A stretch of DNA of 64,000 nt from Mycolicibacterium porcinum (GTDB taxonomy: Bacteria > Actinomycetota > Actinomycetes > Mycobacteriales > Mycobacteriaceae). The notes beneath the pieces were generated by a model. That model ran no database searches. It worked only from the letters and a program-made list of their open reading frames with translations, and was not told the origin of the DNA. Both the position numbers and the translations under genes were made by a program. Positions 25,674 through 35,208 of this stretch are shown piece by piece (within the stretch, counting starts at the first letter, position 1; each line of letters opens with the position of its first letter). The stretch covers positions 248,001 through 312,000 of the forward strand of contig MVIG01000003.1 of assembly GCA_002086835.1 (NCBI GenBank), given 5' to 3'.

Positions 25674-27290
25674 CTACTCGGGCCCGAGCCCGAGCAGTTT
25701 GACGCTCTCGTCGCGCATGTCGACCTTGCGGATCTTGCCGGTCACCGTCATCGGGAACTCTTCCACGACAACCACATAACGCGGGATCTTGTAGTGGGCC
25801 AGCTTTCCGGAGGCGAACGCCCGCAGGGCGTCGGCGTCCAGCGGCGCACGGCCCGGTTTCATCCGGACCCAGGCACAGACCTCTTCGCCGTACTTGGCGT
25901 CGGGCACGCCGATCACCTGGGCGTCGTCGATGTCGGGATGGGTGTAGAGGAACTCCTCGATCTCGCGGGGGTAGACGTTCTCCCCGCCACGGATCACCAT
26001 GTCCTTGATCCGCCCGACCACCGTGCAGTACCCATCCTCACGCATCACCGCGAGATCCCCGGTGTGCATCCAGCCTTCCGCGTCGATGGCCTCGGCGGTT
26101 TTGGCCGGCTCATCCCAATAGCCGAGCATGACCGAGTAACCGCGAGTACAGAATTCGCCCGGCTGCCCACGCTCGACCGTCTCGCCGGTGTCGGGGTCGA
26201 CGATCTTGACCTCGATGTGCGGATGGGCCCGCCCGATCGTGGCGGTACGGCGTTCCAGGTCGTCGTCGACCAGCGTCTGACATGACACCGGCGACGTCTC
26301 GGTCATGCCGTAACAGATGGCCACCTCGGCCATGTGCATGTCTGCCACCACGCGCTTCATCACCTCGACCGGGCAGACCGAGCCCGCCATGATGCCGGTT
26401 CGCAGTGAGGACAGGTCGAATTGGGCGAAGTCGGAGTGGCCCAACATGGCGATGAACATCGTCGGCACCCCGTACAGCGCGGTGCACTTCTCGGATTCGA
26501 CTGTGGCCAGTGTGATGCCGGGATCGAACCCCGGCGCGGGGATGACGATCGTCGCGCCGTGGGTCAGCGCCCCGAGGTTTCCCATCACCATGCCGAAGCA
26601 GTGATAGAAGGGCACCGGGATGCACACCCGGTCACCGCGGTCGAAATTGATCAATCCGCCGACGAAGAACCCGTTGTTGAGGATGTTGCGGTGGCTGAGG
26701 GTGGCGCCCTTGGGGAATCCTGTTGTGCCCGAGGTGTACTGGATGTTGATCGGGTCCGTGTTGGACAGCTCGCCGATGCGCGCCCGCAGGTGCGCTGCGT
26801 CGGCCTGCTCGGTGTGCAGGCGATCCCAGTCCAGGGTGCCGAGGAAGATGATGTCTTTCAGTGCCGGGCACTCGGCCTGCACCTCGGCCACCATCGTCAC
26901 GTAGTCAGAGGACTTGAACGCAGTGGCCGACACCAGGGTCCGGATGCCGGATTGCTTGAGTACGTAGGCCAGTTCGTGGGTACGGTACGCGGGGTTGATG
27001 TTGACCAGGATCGCGCCGATCTTGGCCGTCGCGAGCTGCAGCATCACCCATTCGGCGCAGTTGGGCGCCCAGATGCCCACCCGATCGCCCTTGTCCACGC
27101 CCAAGGCCATGAGACCGCGTGCGACCGCGTCGACGTCGTCGTTCAGCTCGGCATAGGTCCAGCGCCGCCCGGTCTCCATCTCGACCAGCGCGTCGGCGTC
27201 CGGACCCGCGGCCACCATGCGCTCGAAGTTCGCGCCGATGGTCTCTTCGAGGACGGGTACCTCCGTGGGGCCACGATCATAGGACTTCAT
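25674..27290 (-). CDS. Acyl-CoA synthetase (FadD-type, AMP-binding)
   Basis: 538 aa member of the adenylate-forming enzymes. The P-loop [17 protein letters not shown], core [10 protein letters not shown], the hinge region [20 protein letters not shown] and C-terminal Lys in [12 protein letters not shown] are all present, so it looks active. Makes acyl-CoA from a carboxylic acid, CoA and ATP. It follows another AMP-binding gene with a 4-nt overlap, so both work in one operon under the divergent GAF/LuxR regulator. The acid chain length is not deducible. Confidence 0.93.
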   Translation of the reverse strand: MKSYDRGPTEVPVLEETIGANFERMVAAGPDADALVEMETGRRWTYAELNDDVDAVARGLMALGVDKGDRVGIWAPNCAEWVMLQLATAKIGAILVNINPAYRTHELAYVLKQSGIRTLVSATAFKSSDYVTMVAEVQAECPALKDIIFLGTLDWDRLHTEQADAAHLRARIGELSNTDPINIQYTSGTTGFPKGATLSHRNILNNGFFVGGLINFDRGDRVCIPVPFYHCFGMVMGNLGALTHGATIVIPAPGFDPGITLATVESEKCTALYGVPTMFIAMLGHSDFAQFDLSSLRTGIMAGSVCPVEVMKRVVADMHMAEVAICYGMTETSPVSCQTLVDDDLERRTATIGRAHPHIEVKIVDPDTGETVERGQPGEFCTRGYSVMLGYWDEPAKTAEAIDAEGWMHTGDLAVMREDGYCTVVGRIKDMVIRGGENVYPREIEEFLYTHPDIDDAQVIGVPDAKYGEEVCAWVRMKPGRAPLDADALRAFASGKLAHYKIPRYVVVVEEFPMTVTGKIRKVDMRDESVKLLGLGPE

Positions 27291-28984
27291 CCCAGTAGAT
27301 CCTCGTATCGGAATTCGGTGGAAATCGCTTCGCCCGCTTGATGAGCCGCGTCTTCACGCTTACGCAACTCGACCCGGCGGATCTTGCCTGAGATGGTCTT
27401 GGGCAGGTCGAAGAACTCGACCCGGCGCACCTTGAGGTAGGGGGCGAGATGGTCACGGGCATAGGCCATGACGTCTTTCGCGGTGTCCGCGTTGGCTTCC
27501 CAGCCTTCGGCCAGCGCGACGTACGCCTTGGGTACCGACAGCCGGGTGTCGTCGGGCTGCGGCACCACCGCGGCCTCGACCACGGCCGGATGCTCGATCA
27601 GCACGCTTTCCAGCTCGAACGGCGACACCTTGTAATCGCTGGACTTGAACACGTCGTCGGTGCGGCCGATGTAGGTGATGTAGCCGTCGTCGTCCCGGCC
27701 TGCGACGTCGCCCGTGTGGTAGAAACCGCCGGCCATCACCGCCTCATTGCGTTGCGGGTCACCGAGATAGCCCGTCATCAGGTTGCGCGGGTGCGCCGCC
27801 AGATCCAGACAGATCTCCCCCTCGTCGGCCGGCATCGAGGTGATCGGATCCACCAGCACCACCGGGACGCCCGGCATCGGACGGCCCATCGAGCCGGGTT
27901 TCACCGGCTGGCCCGGGGCGTTGCCGATCAGCAGTGAGGTCTCGGTCTGGCCGAACCCATCGCGAATCGTCAGCCCCCAAGCCTTTTCCACCTGAGCGAT
28001 CACGTCGGGGTTGAGCGGCTCGCCCGCGCCCAGGATCTCCCGCAACCCCTCGGGCCGCTCCCCCAGGTCGGCCTGGATCAGCATCCGCCACACCGTCGGC
28101 GGGGCACAGAACGTGTTGACGCGTGCCCGCCGCAACTGGCGCAACAGGGCCGCCGCGTCGAAGCGCGCGTAGTTGTAGACGAAGATCGTCGCCTCGGCGA
28201 TCCACGGGGCGAAGAAACAGCTCCAGGCATGCTTGGCCCAGCCGGGCGAGCTGATCGCCAAGTGCACGTCGCCGGGTTTGACGCCGATCCAGGCCATCGT
28301 CGTCAGATGCCCGACGGGGTAGCTCACCTGGGAGTGTTCGACCAGCTTCGGCTTGCTCGTGGTTCCGGACGTGAAGTAGATCAGCATCGGGTCGTCCACG
28401 GTGGTGCACGCCTCGAATCGACGCGATGCCGCCTCGTAGGCATCGGCGTAGCGATGCCAGCCCGCCGGGGCCTGGCCGACCGCGATGCGCACGTAGTCCC
28501 CCGGCACCTCGGCGAACTTGACCGCATCGGCGGTGTTGACGATGACGAAGCGGGCCCCACCGCGCGCGATGCGATCCGACAGGTCCGCAGGCCCCAGCGC
28601 CCCCGTCGTCGGCATGATGATCGCGCCCAACTTCGCGATGGCCAGCATGGCCTCCCACAACTCGACCTGATTGCCGAGCATCAACAGAACCCGGTCCCCC
28701 TTGCCCACGCCGAGCCCCTGTAGCCAGGCCGCGACGCGGTCGGACCGGTCCGCCATCTCGGCAAAGGTCACCCGCTGCTCGGAACCGTCCTCCTCGACGA
28801 TCCACAGCGCCGTGCGGTCATTGCCCCTGGCGACGGCGTCGAACCAGTCGGTAGCCCAGTTGAAAGTGCCGCTGATCTGCGGCCAGGAGAACTCCTCGAC
28901 GGCCGACGCGTAGTCCCCGATGCCGGCAACCAGCTGGTCACGGGCCCTGCGGTAGCGGTCTGTGTTGCTCGCGGCGCAATCCAT
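27287..28984 (-). CDS. Acyl-CoA synthetase (acetyl/medium-chain type, AMP-binding)
   Basis: 565 aa. P-loop [29 protein letters not shown] core, and hinge [20 protein letters not shown], with the catalytic Lys near [12 protein letters not shown]. The longer N-terminus ([20 protein letters not shown]) is like that of acetyl-CoA and medium-chain acyl-CoA synthetases, unlike its FadD-type neighbour. First gene of the two-gene operon; its start lies 59 nt from the divergent regulator. The two enzymes probably act on different acids from one feedstock. Confidence 0.92.
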   Translation of the reverse strand: MDCAASNTDRYRRARDQLVAGIGDYASAVEEFSWPQISGTFNWATDWFDAVARGNDRTALWIVEEDGSEQRVTFAEMADRSDRVAAWLQGLGVGKGDRVLLMLGNQVELWEAMLAIAKLGAIIMPTTGALGPADLSDRIARGGARFVIVNTADAVKFAEVPGDYVRIAVGQAPAGWHRYADAYEAASRRFEACTTVDDPMLIYFTSGTTSKPKLVEHSQVSYPVGHLTTMAWIGVKPGDVHLAISSPGWAKHAWSCFFAPWIAEATIFVYNYARFDAAALLRQLRRARVNTFCAPPTVWRMLIQADLGERPEGLREILGAGEPLNPDVIAQVEKAWGLTIRDGFGQTETSLLIGNAPGQPVKPGSMGRPMPGVPVVLVDPITSMPADEGEICLDLAAHPRNLMTGYLGDPQRNEAVMAGGFYHTGDVAGRDDDGYITYIGRTDDVFKSSDYKVSPFELESVLIEHPAVVEAAVVPQPDDTRLSVPKAYVALAEGWEANADTAKDVMAYARDHLAPYLKVRRVEFFDLPKTISGKIRRVELRKREDAAHQAGEAISTEFRYEDLLG

Positions 28985-29043
28985 GACAGTTATGCTCTAC
29001 GTCACACCGACCCGCCCGCTACCCCCGAAAGTGTGTATCGACG

Positions 29044-29883
29044 ATGCGCTCCTCGTTGCTCCGACCGCGTGACGCCGACGCAGTCCGCGCCGAGCTGCGC
29101 CGGATGGCCACCGACACCGGCCTGCCGCTGGCCTTCGGCGGGCAGGTGCACGAGGACACCCTGCTGCTGAGCGAGTTCTTCGGCACCCGGACCGGTGCCA
29201 TGCGCGGGCTCGCGGTGCTGCCCCGCGCCGGATTGGGCGGGGCCAGCGTGGTGTCGCGTCGCCCCATCTCGGTGCCCGACTACCGGCGCGCCTCGACCAT
29301 CACCCACGACTACGACGAGCCGGTGCTGTCCGAGGGCATCCGCTCGATCCTCGCGGTACCGGTGGTCGTCGACGGCACCGCGAGGGCCGTGCTGTACGGG
29401 GCGCACCGCACCAGCGCCCCGATCGGCGGACGGACCGCGGCCGCGATGGTGGCCTCGGCGCAGCGGTTGAGCGAGGAGCTGCGGGTCCGCGACGAAGTGG
29501 ACCGGCGCCTGCGGATGCGCGAGGCCGCGCTGACCAACTTCGCCGATCAACCTGCGGATGCCGAACAGATCCGCGAAGTGCACGCCGACCTGCGCCGGCT
29601 GGCCGCCGACACCCCGGACCTGGCCGGCCCGTTGCGTGACCTCGCCGACCGGCTGGCCGTCGCCCTGCGCGGCGACCCGCCGGCCAGCGCCCCGCTGACC
29701 GCCCGTGAGGTCGACGTGCTGGCGCAGGTCGCCCTGGGCTGCACCAATGCCGAAGCAGCCCAGCGACTTTCACTCAAACCGGAGACCGTGAAGAGTTACC
29801 TGCGCAGCGCGGCAGCCAAGCTCGGGGCCCGAAACCGGCACGAGGCGGTCTCCAAGGCCCGCCGGCTGCGCCAGATCCCCTAG
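29044..29883 (+). CDS. GAF-LuxR transcriptional regulator
   Basis: 279 aa. A GAF-like N-domain (about residues 30-145) is followed by a helical linker (LRVRDEVDRRLRMREAAL) and a C-terminal LuxR helix-turn-helix (about 220-275: LTAREVDVLAQVALGCTNAE, LSLKPETVKSYLRSAAAKLG). Layout and length resemble RamA of corynebacteria, which controls acetate and carbon genes; that similarity is by architecture only. It is divergent from the two acyl-CoA synthetases across 59 nt, and is probably their regulator. Confidence 0.88.
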   Translation: MRSSLLRPRDADAVRAELRRMATDTGLPLAFGGQVHEDTLLLSEFFGTRTGAMRGLAVLPRAGLGGASVVSRRPISVPDYRRASTITHDYDEPVLSEGIRSILAVPVVVDGTARAVLYGAHRTSAPIGGRTAAAMVASAQRLSEELRVRDEVDRRLRMREAALTNFADQPADAEQIREVHADLRRLAADTPDLAGPLRDLADRLAVALRGDPPASAPLTAREVDVLAQVALGCTNAEAAQRLSLKPETVKSYLRSAAAKLGARNRHEAVSKARRLRQIP

Positions 29884-29892
29884 TCGAGGACG

Positions 29893-30303
29893 TCAGCCGG
29901 CACGCCGCACCAGGCGTTCATAGCGCTGCCGGGCGGCCTGCGCGCTGCCGAGGCCCAGGCCGTATGCGATGCGCTGCCAGGTGAATCCGCGTTGATGTGC
30001 GACCAGCAGCAGAAGGGCTTCGAGTTCGTCTAGGTCGAGACGAACTTTCGGCATCAGCGTGAGCGCGGCCATCAGGTCGTCCTCATCGATATCGGGCTCG
30101 CCCGGTTCCGGGCTGAACGTGCCCCCGGCCAGCGCCGCCACGATCCGGACGGCCTCATGCGGTTCTGCCATGTGCGCGTTGACACTTCTGGCTCGCTTCT
30201 CAGCGGTGTCGGCGTGACGCTCCGCGATGCGGAACAGCCCGGCGTACTCGCGCTCAGCCCGCTCGCGGCTGGGATTGGGCGGCTGCAGCGATTCGTTCGA
30301 CAT
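29893..30303 (-). CDS. Small helix-turn-helix DNA-binding protein
   Basis: 136 aa from ATG 30303. An Arg/Glu-rich helical N-terminus is followed by an acidic segment (FSPEPGEPDIDEDD) and a C-terminal HTH-like stretch (LLLVAHQRGFTWQRIAYGLG, GSAQAARQRYERLVRR). Similar small proteins in mycobacteria are annotated only as DNA-binding. Its upstream gap (82 nt to the divergent epoxide hydrolase) is AT-rich and holds a TGTTG-T-CAACA palindrome, consistent with self-control. Function otherwise unknown. Confidence 0.75.
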   Translation of the reverse strand: MSNESLQPPNPSRERAEREYAGLFRIAERHADTAEKRARSVNAHMAEPHEAVRIVAALAGGTFSPEPGEPDIDEDDLMAALTLMPKVRLDLDELEALLLLVAHQRGFTWQRIAYGLGLGSAQAARQRYERLVRRAG

Positions 30304-30329
30304 GCCCCAAGAATGGGTTTTAAACATTT

Positions 30330-30340
30330 TGTTGTCAACA
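30330..30340. promoter_or_regulatory. TGTTGTCAACA palindrome in divergent AT-rich region
   Basis: TGTTG and CAACA flank a single central base. It lies between the small HTH gene and the epoxide hydrolase, within an AT-rich stretch (30315-30350) unlike the surrounding DNA. A TTGACA on the minus strand overlaps it, so binding would block that promoter. Confidence 0.5.
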
Positions 30341-30385
30341 TGATATTGATTTCGCTCGCCGCGCCGGCACGACAGGATGGGCTGT

Positions 30386-31504
30386 ATGACCCCGAGCGAC
30401 CAATCGATCAACCCATTCCACATCGCCATTCCCGACGCCGATCTCGACGACCTCAAGGCCCGGCTGAACCGGACCCGATGGCCCGAGGCGGAGTGTGTCG
30501 AGGACTGGACCCAGGGGATCCCGCTGGACTACACCAAGGAGCTGGCGGCGTACTGGGCCAACGACTACGACTGGCGCGTCCGCGAGGCCGCCCTCAACCG
30601 GTTCGACCACTTCACCACCGAGATCGACGGTCTGGACATCCATTTCATCCATCAGCGGTCCGGACGTGACGACGCCTTCCCGCTGCTGATCACCCACGGC
30701 TGGCCCGGGTCCATCGTCGAATTCCACAAGGTGATCGAGCCACTGACCGAGGCCGGATTCGACGTGGTCTGCCCGTCGCTGCCCGGTTACGGGTTCTCCG
30801 GCAAGCCGACCACGGCGGGCTGGGGAATCGAGAAGATCGCGCAGGCCTGGGACACGTTGATAACCCGCCTGGGTTACCAGCGCTACGGCGCGCAGGGCGG
30901 CGACTGGGGTGCCGCGGTGACGACGCAGATCGGCCGCAATGTGGGTTCGTGCGTGGCCATCCACGTGAACATGCCGATCGCTCAGCCGCCGGCCGAGGGT
31001 ATCGGTGAGATGACCGAGGACCTGCAGAAGGCCCTGGCCCGGATCGACTACTACCGCAAATGGGACTCGGGCTACATGAAGCAGCAGTCCACCCGACCGC
31101 AGACCGTCGGGTACGGACTGACCGACTCCCCCGTCGGCCAGCTCGCGTGGATCGTGGAGAAGTTCTGGTCATGGATGGACTGCGACGGAGATCCCGAGAA
31201 CGTGGTGACCAAAGACGAGATGCTCGACAACGTCATGCTCTACTGGCTCACCGCGTCGGCGGCCTCGTCGGCCCGGCTGTACTGGGAGAGCCACAACACC
31301 TGGGGCGGAGGCGAATACGTCAGCCTGCCTACCGGGATCGCATCCTTCCCACTGGAGATCCTGCGCGCCCCGCGCAGCTGGTGCGAGACCGGCTACAACG
31401 TCACCCACTACACGACGATGCCGCGCGGGGGTCACTTCGCGGCGTTCGAGCAACCGGAGCTGTTCATCGATGATGTGACGACATTCTTCAACACTGTGCG
31501 CTGA
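30386..31504 (+). CDS. Epoxide hydrolase (EHN-type alpha/beta hydrolase)
   Basis: 372 aa from ATG 30386, which has AGGATGG at a good distance; the ATG at 30377 does not. The N-terminal epoxide hydrolase domain (FHIAIPDADLDDLKARLNRT, WTQGIPLDYTKEL) precedes an alpha/beta fold with the oxyanion motif HGWPGSIVEF, nucleophile Asp in GGDWGAAV, and C-terminal His in MPRGGHFAAFEQPEL. Opens epoxides to diols. Similar to microsomal-type mycobacterial epoxide hydrolases. Substrate unknown. An inverted-repeat hairpin follows 6 nt after the stop. Confidence 0.92.
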   Translation: MTPSDQSINPFHIAIPDADLDDLKARLNRTRWPEAECVEDWTQGIPLDYTKELAAYWANDYDWRVREAALNRFDHFTTEIDGLDIHFIHQRSGRDDAFPLLITHGWPGSIVEFHKVIEPLTEAGFDVVCPSLPGYGFSGKPTTAGWGIEKIAQAWDTLITRLGYQRYGAQGGDWGAAVTTQIGRNVGSCVAIHVNMPIAQPPAEGIGEMTEDLQKALARIDYYRKWDSGYMKQQSTRPQTVGYGLTDSPVGQLAWIVEKFWSWMDCDGDPENVVTKDEMLDNVMLYWLTASAASSARLYWESHNTWGGGEYVSLPTGIASFPLEILRAPRSWCETGYNVTHYTTMPRGGHFAAFEQPELFIDDVTTFFNTVR

Positions 31505-31510
31505 TCTCCC

Positions 31511-31574
31511 GCGCGAGCAGACGCTCATGCCCCCCATTTCTCGCCATTTCGGGGACATCTGTGTCTGCTCGCGC
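31511..31574. terminator. Palindromic intergenic element after epoxide hydrolase
   Basis: GCGCGAGCAGAC (31511-31522) and GTCTGCTCGCGC (31563-31574) are exact 12-bp complements; the 40-nt interior adds a CCCC/GGGG stem. Elements with this GCGAGCAGAC/GTCTGCTCGC wording recur in mycobacterial intergenic DNA, from memory. It acts either as an RNA end or as a dispersed repeat. Confidence 0.65.
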
Positions 31575-31598
31575 AGTGAGGTGACTACCGTCTTCGGC

Positions 31599-32909
31599 AT
31601 GGACCCGTTGGTGCGTTCCCGTGCTGTCCAGGCCGTGATCTGGGGTATGCCCGCCGTCAACTTCGAGCTGTTGCGCCAGGCCGCCTCCGGAGCCGGAGCC
31701 GGCGACAACCAGGTGGTGTTCTGGTCGAAGCTGCTGGACTGGAAGAACCAGACCCTGACACCCAACCCCGACACCCTCTACTTCTTCCCGTTCTACGACA
31801 CCCAGGACGGCCCAGTCGTACTGGAAATCCCGGCTGCAGAAGGCGGTTCGATCACCGGGTCGGTGGACAACGGCTGGCAGGAAGCTCTCGAAGACGTCGG
31901 TCCCGCAGGGGTCGACAAGGGCGCGGGCGGCAGGTACCTGATCCTGCCACCCGGATTCGACGGCGAGGTTCCCGATGGGTACATCCCGCTGCCGTCGGCG
32001 ACGTACACCGGATTCGGAGCCCTTCGGTCCAACATCGCCTCCAGCTCTGACATCGACGTCGCCGCGGCAGCCGAATACGGCCAGCGCATCAAGGTCTACC
32101 CGCTGTCGCGCCCGCAGGAACCGACGGTGTTCGCCGACGCCTCGGGGTCGCTGTATGACAGCACGATTCCGTACGACATCCGCTTCTTCGAACTGCTCGA
32201 CCAGTTCGTGCAACGGGAGCCGTGGCTGCAACGGGACCGGGTGATGATCTCGCTACTCGCCTCGATAGGCATCGAACAAGGCAAGCTGTTCGAACCGAAC
32301 GCCGAGTTGAAGTCGGTGCTCGAGGCCGCGGCCGCCGAAGCCCACGGCTGGCTCGAGACCAACTATCCGCGGTTCTTCACCTCGCCGTACTTCGACGGGA
32401 GCCACTGGGCCGTGCCCGCCTCACCGGCGGTGGTACAGGGCATGCAGACCGGTTTCGCCGACCCGGCCAGCTACCCCGTCGACGACCGTGGCCTGCTGTA
32501 CTCGTTCATCTACTTCAGCGCCAAACACCTTGGCCAGGGCCAGTTCTACGTGATGACAATCGTTGATGCCGACGGTCAGCCCTTCGACGGTGCCGCCGAC
32601 TACCGGTTGCGCGTACCCACCGACCCGCCCGTGTCGCTGTACTGGTCGGCGACCGTTTACGATCGCGCCACCCACGCGCTCATCCGCGGCCTGCCGCACG
32701 CGAGCCGGTCCTCGCACCGGCCCGACCTCCAGCCGAATCCCGACGGCTCCGTCGACATCTACTTCGGCCCGACCGCACCAAAGGACAAGACGTCCAACTG
32801 GATCCCGACGAGCCCGGACGGTCAGTTCGAGGTGCTGTTCCGGCTCTACGGCCCCGAACCCGCGCTGTTCGACAAGACCTGGACGCTACCCGACATCGAA
32901 AAGCTCTAG
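31599..32909 (+). CDS. DUF1254/DUF1214 domain protein
   Basis: 436 aa from ATG 31599, which follows TACCGT (31586-31591) by 7 nt; the longer frame to 31527 overlaps a palindromic element. The N-terminal half carries the DUF1254 pattern (WGMPAVNFELLRQ, TLTPNPDTLYFFPFYDT) and the C-terminal half the DUF1214 pattern (YSFIYFSAKHLGQGQFYVM, RLRVPTDPPVSLYWSATVYD, DGSVDIYFGP). No signal peptide is seen in this reading. The domains are widespread in bacteria without a settled biochemical role. It is followed 8 nt later by a small exported protein. Confidence 0.9.
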   Translation: MDPLVRSRAVQAVIWGMPAVNFELLRQAASGAGAGDNQVVFWSKLLDWKNQTLTPNPDTLYFFPFYDTQDGPVVLEIPAAEGGSITGSVDNGWQEALEDVGPAGVDKGAGGRYLILPPGFDGEVPDGYIPLPSATYTGFGALRSNIASSSDIDVAAAAEYGQRIKVYPLSRPQEPTVFADASGSLYDSTIPYDIRFFELLDQFVQREPWLQRDRVMISLLASIGIEQGKLFEPNAELKSVLEAAAAEAHGWLETNYPRFFTSPYFDGSHWAVPASPAVVQGMQTGFADPASYPVDDRGLLYSFIYFSAKHLGQGQFYVMTIVDADGQPFDGAADYRLRVPTDPPVSLYWSATVYDRATHALIRGLPHASRSSHRPDLQPNPDGSVDIYFGPTAPKDKTSNWIPTSPDGQFEVLFRLYGPEPALFDKTWTLPDIEKL

Positions 32910-32917
32910 CCGGCACT

Positions 32918-33325
32918 ATGAACCGCCTGCGTTGGCTGGGCGCCGCGGTGATCGTCGTCGCGGTGGGTGCCGGCATGCTGTGGCTGTTGTGGCCGCAGCC
33001 GCGGCCCCCGATCGTCGCCGAAGCCACTGCGGGCCCCTACCTGGTGCGGCTGAAAGACGGCCCGCCGAAGGTCGGGGTCAGCCAGCTGACCATCGAGATC
33101 CTGGGCAGCGCAGGCGAAACCCCGACCCCGGATTCGGTGCGGTTCGAACCACGCATGCCGCAGATGGGCCTGGCCGCACCCGCCGTCGATGCCATGCCCA
33201 TAGGACAGGACGACTACCGCGGCCTGGTCGACCTGTCCACGCCGGGGCGGTGGGACATCACTGTCCGCATCGGCGCAGGGCCACAGAATTACGACGCCGT
33301 CCTGCGCGTCACCGCCACGCGATAG
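32918..33325 (+). CDS. Membrane-anchored YtkA-like domain protein
   Basis: 135 aa. N-terminal span (residues 6-26, WLGAAVIVVAVGAGMLWLLW), then an immunoglobulin-like external domain of the YtkA/FixH kind (VRFEPRMPQMGLAAPAV, DYRGLVDLSTPGRWDITVRI). Met-rich surfaces in this family are often tied to copper or cytochrome oxidase assembly; here the conserved MPQMG is present. It follows the DUF1254 gene by 8 nt. Convergent with the ABC exporter. Confidence 0.8.
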   Translation: MNRLRWLGAAVIVVAVGAGMLWLLWPQPRPPIVAEATAGPYLVRLKDGPPKVGVSQLTIEILGSAGETPTPDSVRFEPRMPQMGLAAPAVDAMPIGQDDYRGLVDLSTPGRWDITVRIGAGPQNYDAVLRVTATR

Positions 33326-33354
33326 GGACTGCACGCGAGCCGAATGCAGCCCGC

Positions 33355-35208
33355 TCAGGCCAGGGAATCGACCCAGGCCCGGTGCAACGCCGCATACGCG
33401 CCGTCGGCCTTGCCGATGAGATCAGCCGGGGTGCCGTCCTCGATGATGCGGCCGTGCTCGAGCACGAGCACCCGGTCGGCGATCTGCACCGTGGACAGCC
33501 GGTGTGCGATCACCAGCGCGGTACGGTCGGCCAACACGGTTTCCAACGCGCGCTGCACCATTCGTTCGCTCGGGATGTCCAGTGAGGACGTCGCCTCATC
33601 CAGGATCAGCACCGCCGGATCGGCCAGGAACGCCCGGGCGAACGCCACCAGCTGGCGCTGCCCCGCCGAGAGCCGGCCACCGCGTTTGGCGACATCGGTG
33701 TCATACCCGTCGGGCAACGCCGCGATGAAGCGGTCGGCACCGACCGCTTCGGCTGCCTCCCGCACCTGGGCATCGGTGGCCCCGGGCCGGCCGAACCGGA
33801 TGTTGTCGGCGACCGTCCCGGCGAACATGAAGTTCTCCTGGGTCACCATCACGACGTGACGGCGCAGATCGGACTGCGCCAGCTCCCGCAGGTCGACGCC
33901 GTCCAGCGTCACCGAACCCGCCGTGGGGTCATAGAACCGGGCGATCAACTTGGCGATGGTCGTCTTGCCCGCTCCCGTGGTGCCCACCAGCGCCACCGTC
34001 TGACCGGCCGGCACCGAGAGCTCAAGCCCCGGCAACACCGGGCGGCCCGGCGTGTACTCGAACCGGACATCGTGAAACACGATGTCACCCTTGGGGTCCG
34101 GCAGGTCCACCGGCTGCTCCGGATCGGAGATGGCAGGCTGCTGCGCCAGCACCCCGGCCAGCTTCTCCAGCGCCGAGGACGCCGACTGGAAGGTGTTGAA
34201 GAACTGCGAGATCTCCTGCATCGGCTCGAAAAACATCCGCAGGTAGAGCAGGAACGCGGCCAGCGTGCCGATGGTCATCTCGCCGTGCAGCACCCGGTAA
34301 CCACCGTAGAGCAGCACCACACCCGTGGTGAGGTTGCCGACCAGTTTGACCCCGGGCATGAAGATCGCCAGCAGCTTGAAGGTCTTCTCGTTGATCGCCC
34401 GGTACTCGTCGGCGACGTCGTCGAAGATCTCCTGGTTGCGCGGCTCGCGCCGGTAGGCCTGCACGGCCTTGATGCCCGTCATGGTCTCGACGAACTGCAC
34501 GATCACCAGTGCCGCGCTCTCGCGCACCAGCCGGTAGGTCTTGCCCGACTCGTTGCGGAACCACCACACCAGGGCGACCAGGATCGGGAACGCCGCCAGG
34601 CACATCAGGCCCAGCCGCCAGTCGAGCGCCACCAGCAGGATGGCTGTGCCGAACAGCGTCAGCACCGCGGTGATCAGGCTGTCGAAGCCGGTTTCCAGCA
34701 TGTCCTGGATGGCCTCGACATCGTTGGTGGAGCGGCTGACCACCCGGCCCGACGTGTAGCGGTCGTGGAAGGCCACGTCGAGCCGGCCGAAATGCCGGAA
34801 CACCCTGCGGCGCAACTCCAGCAGCACCCGCTGACCGACCCGCCCGGACCGGCGCAGGAAGAACATCCGGCTGATCGCCTGCACGATCACCACCACGCAC
34901 AGCGTTCCCACGATGAGCATCAGCTCACGCGCCGGGCCGCCTTCGAGGATCGGCGGGATACCGCGGTCGATGCCACGCTGCACCAGGATCGGAACCGAGA
35001 GCCGGGCGACGTTCTCCACGATGACCACCAGGGCCAGCGCGACGACCGTCCACCGGTAAGGACGCAGCAACGACATGAGCAGCGCCCGGGCCTCACGGCG
35101 CCGCGGCACGCTCTCGTCGATCGGGAGGGTGGACGTGCCGGCGCCGGTGGTGTCGTCGCCCTGGTGTTCGTCGTCGGTGACACGTCCGCGCCACTCAGTA
35201 GTCGTCAT
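33355..35208 (-). CDS. ABC exporter half-transporter (catalytic partner)
   Basis: 617 aa, six spans (about residues 50-330) fused to an ATPase domain. Walker A GTTGAGKTT, signature RLSAGQRQLVA (Ala in place of the first Gly), Walker B LILDEATSSLD with the catalytic Glu, and switch VIAHRLST. The start overlaps the stop of the next ABC gene by 4 nt (35205-35208), so the two proteins should form a heterodimer. This subunit supplies the intact Walker B site, while its altered signature completes the weak site of its partner. Cargo unknown; drugs or lipids are usual for this class. Confidence 0.92.
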   Translation of the reverse strand: MTTTEWRGRVTDDEHQGDDTTGAGTSTLPIDESVPRRREARALLMSLLRPYRWTVVALALVVIVENVARLSVPILVQRGIDRGIPPILEGGPARELMLIVGTLCVVVIVQAISRMFFLRRSGRVGQRVLLELRRRVFRHFGRLDVAFHDRYTSGRVVSRSTNDVEAIQDMLETGFDSLITAVLTLFGTAILLVALDWRLGLMCLAAFPILVALVWWFRNESGKTYRLVRESAALVIVQFVETMTGIKAVQAYRREPRNQEIFDDVADEYRAINEKTFKLLAIFMPGVKLVGNLTTGVVLLYGGYRVLHGEMTIGTLAAFLLYLRMFFEPMQEISQFFNTFQSASSALEKLAGVLAQQPAISDPEQPVDLPDPKGDIVFHDVRFEYTPGRPVLPGLELSVPAGQTVALVGTTGAGKTTIAKLIARFYDPTAGSVTLDGVDLRELAQSDLRRHVVMVTQENFMFAGTVADNIRFGRPGATDAQVREAAEAVGADRFIAALPDGYDTDVAKRGGRLSAGQRQLVAFARAFLADPAVLILDEATSSLDIPSERMVQRALETVLADRTALVIAHRLSTVQIADRVLVLEHGRIIEDGTPADLIGKADGAYAALHRAWVDSLA

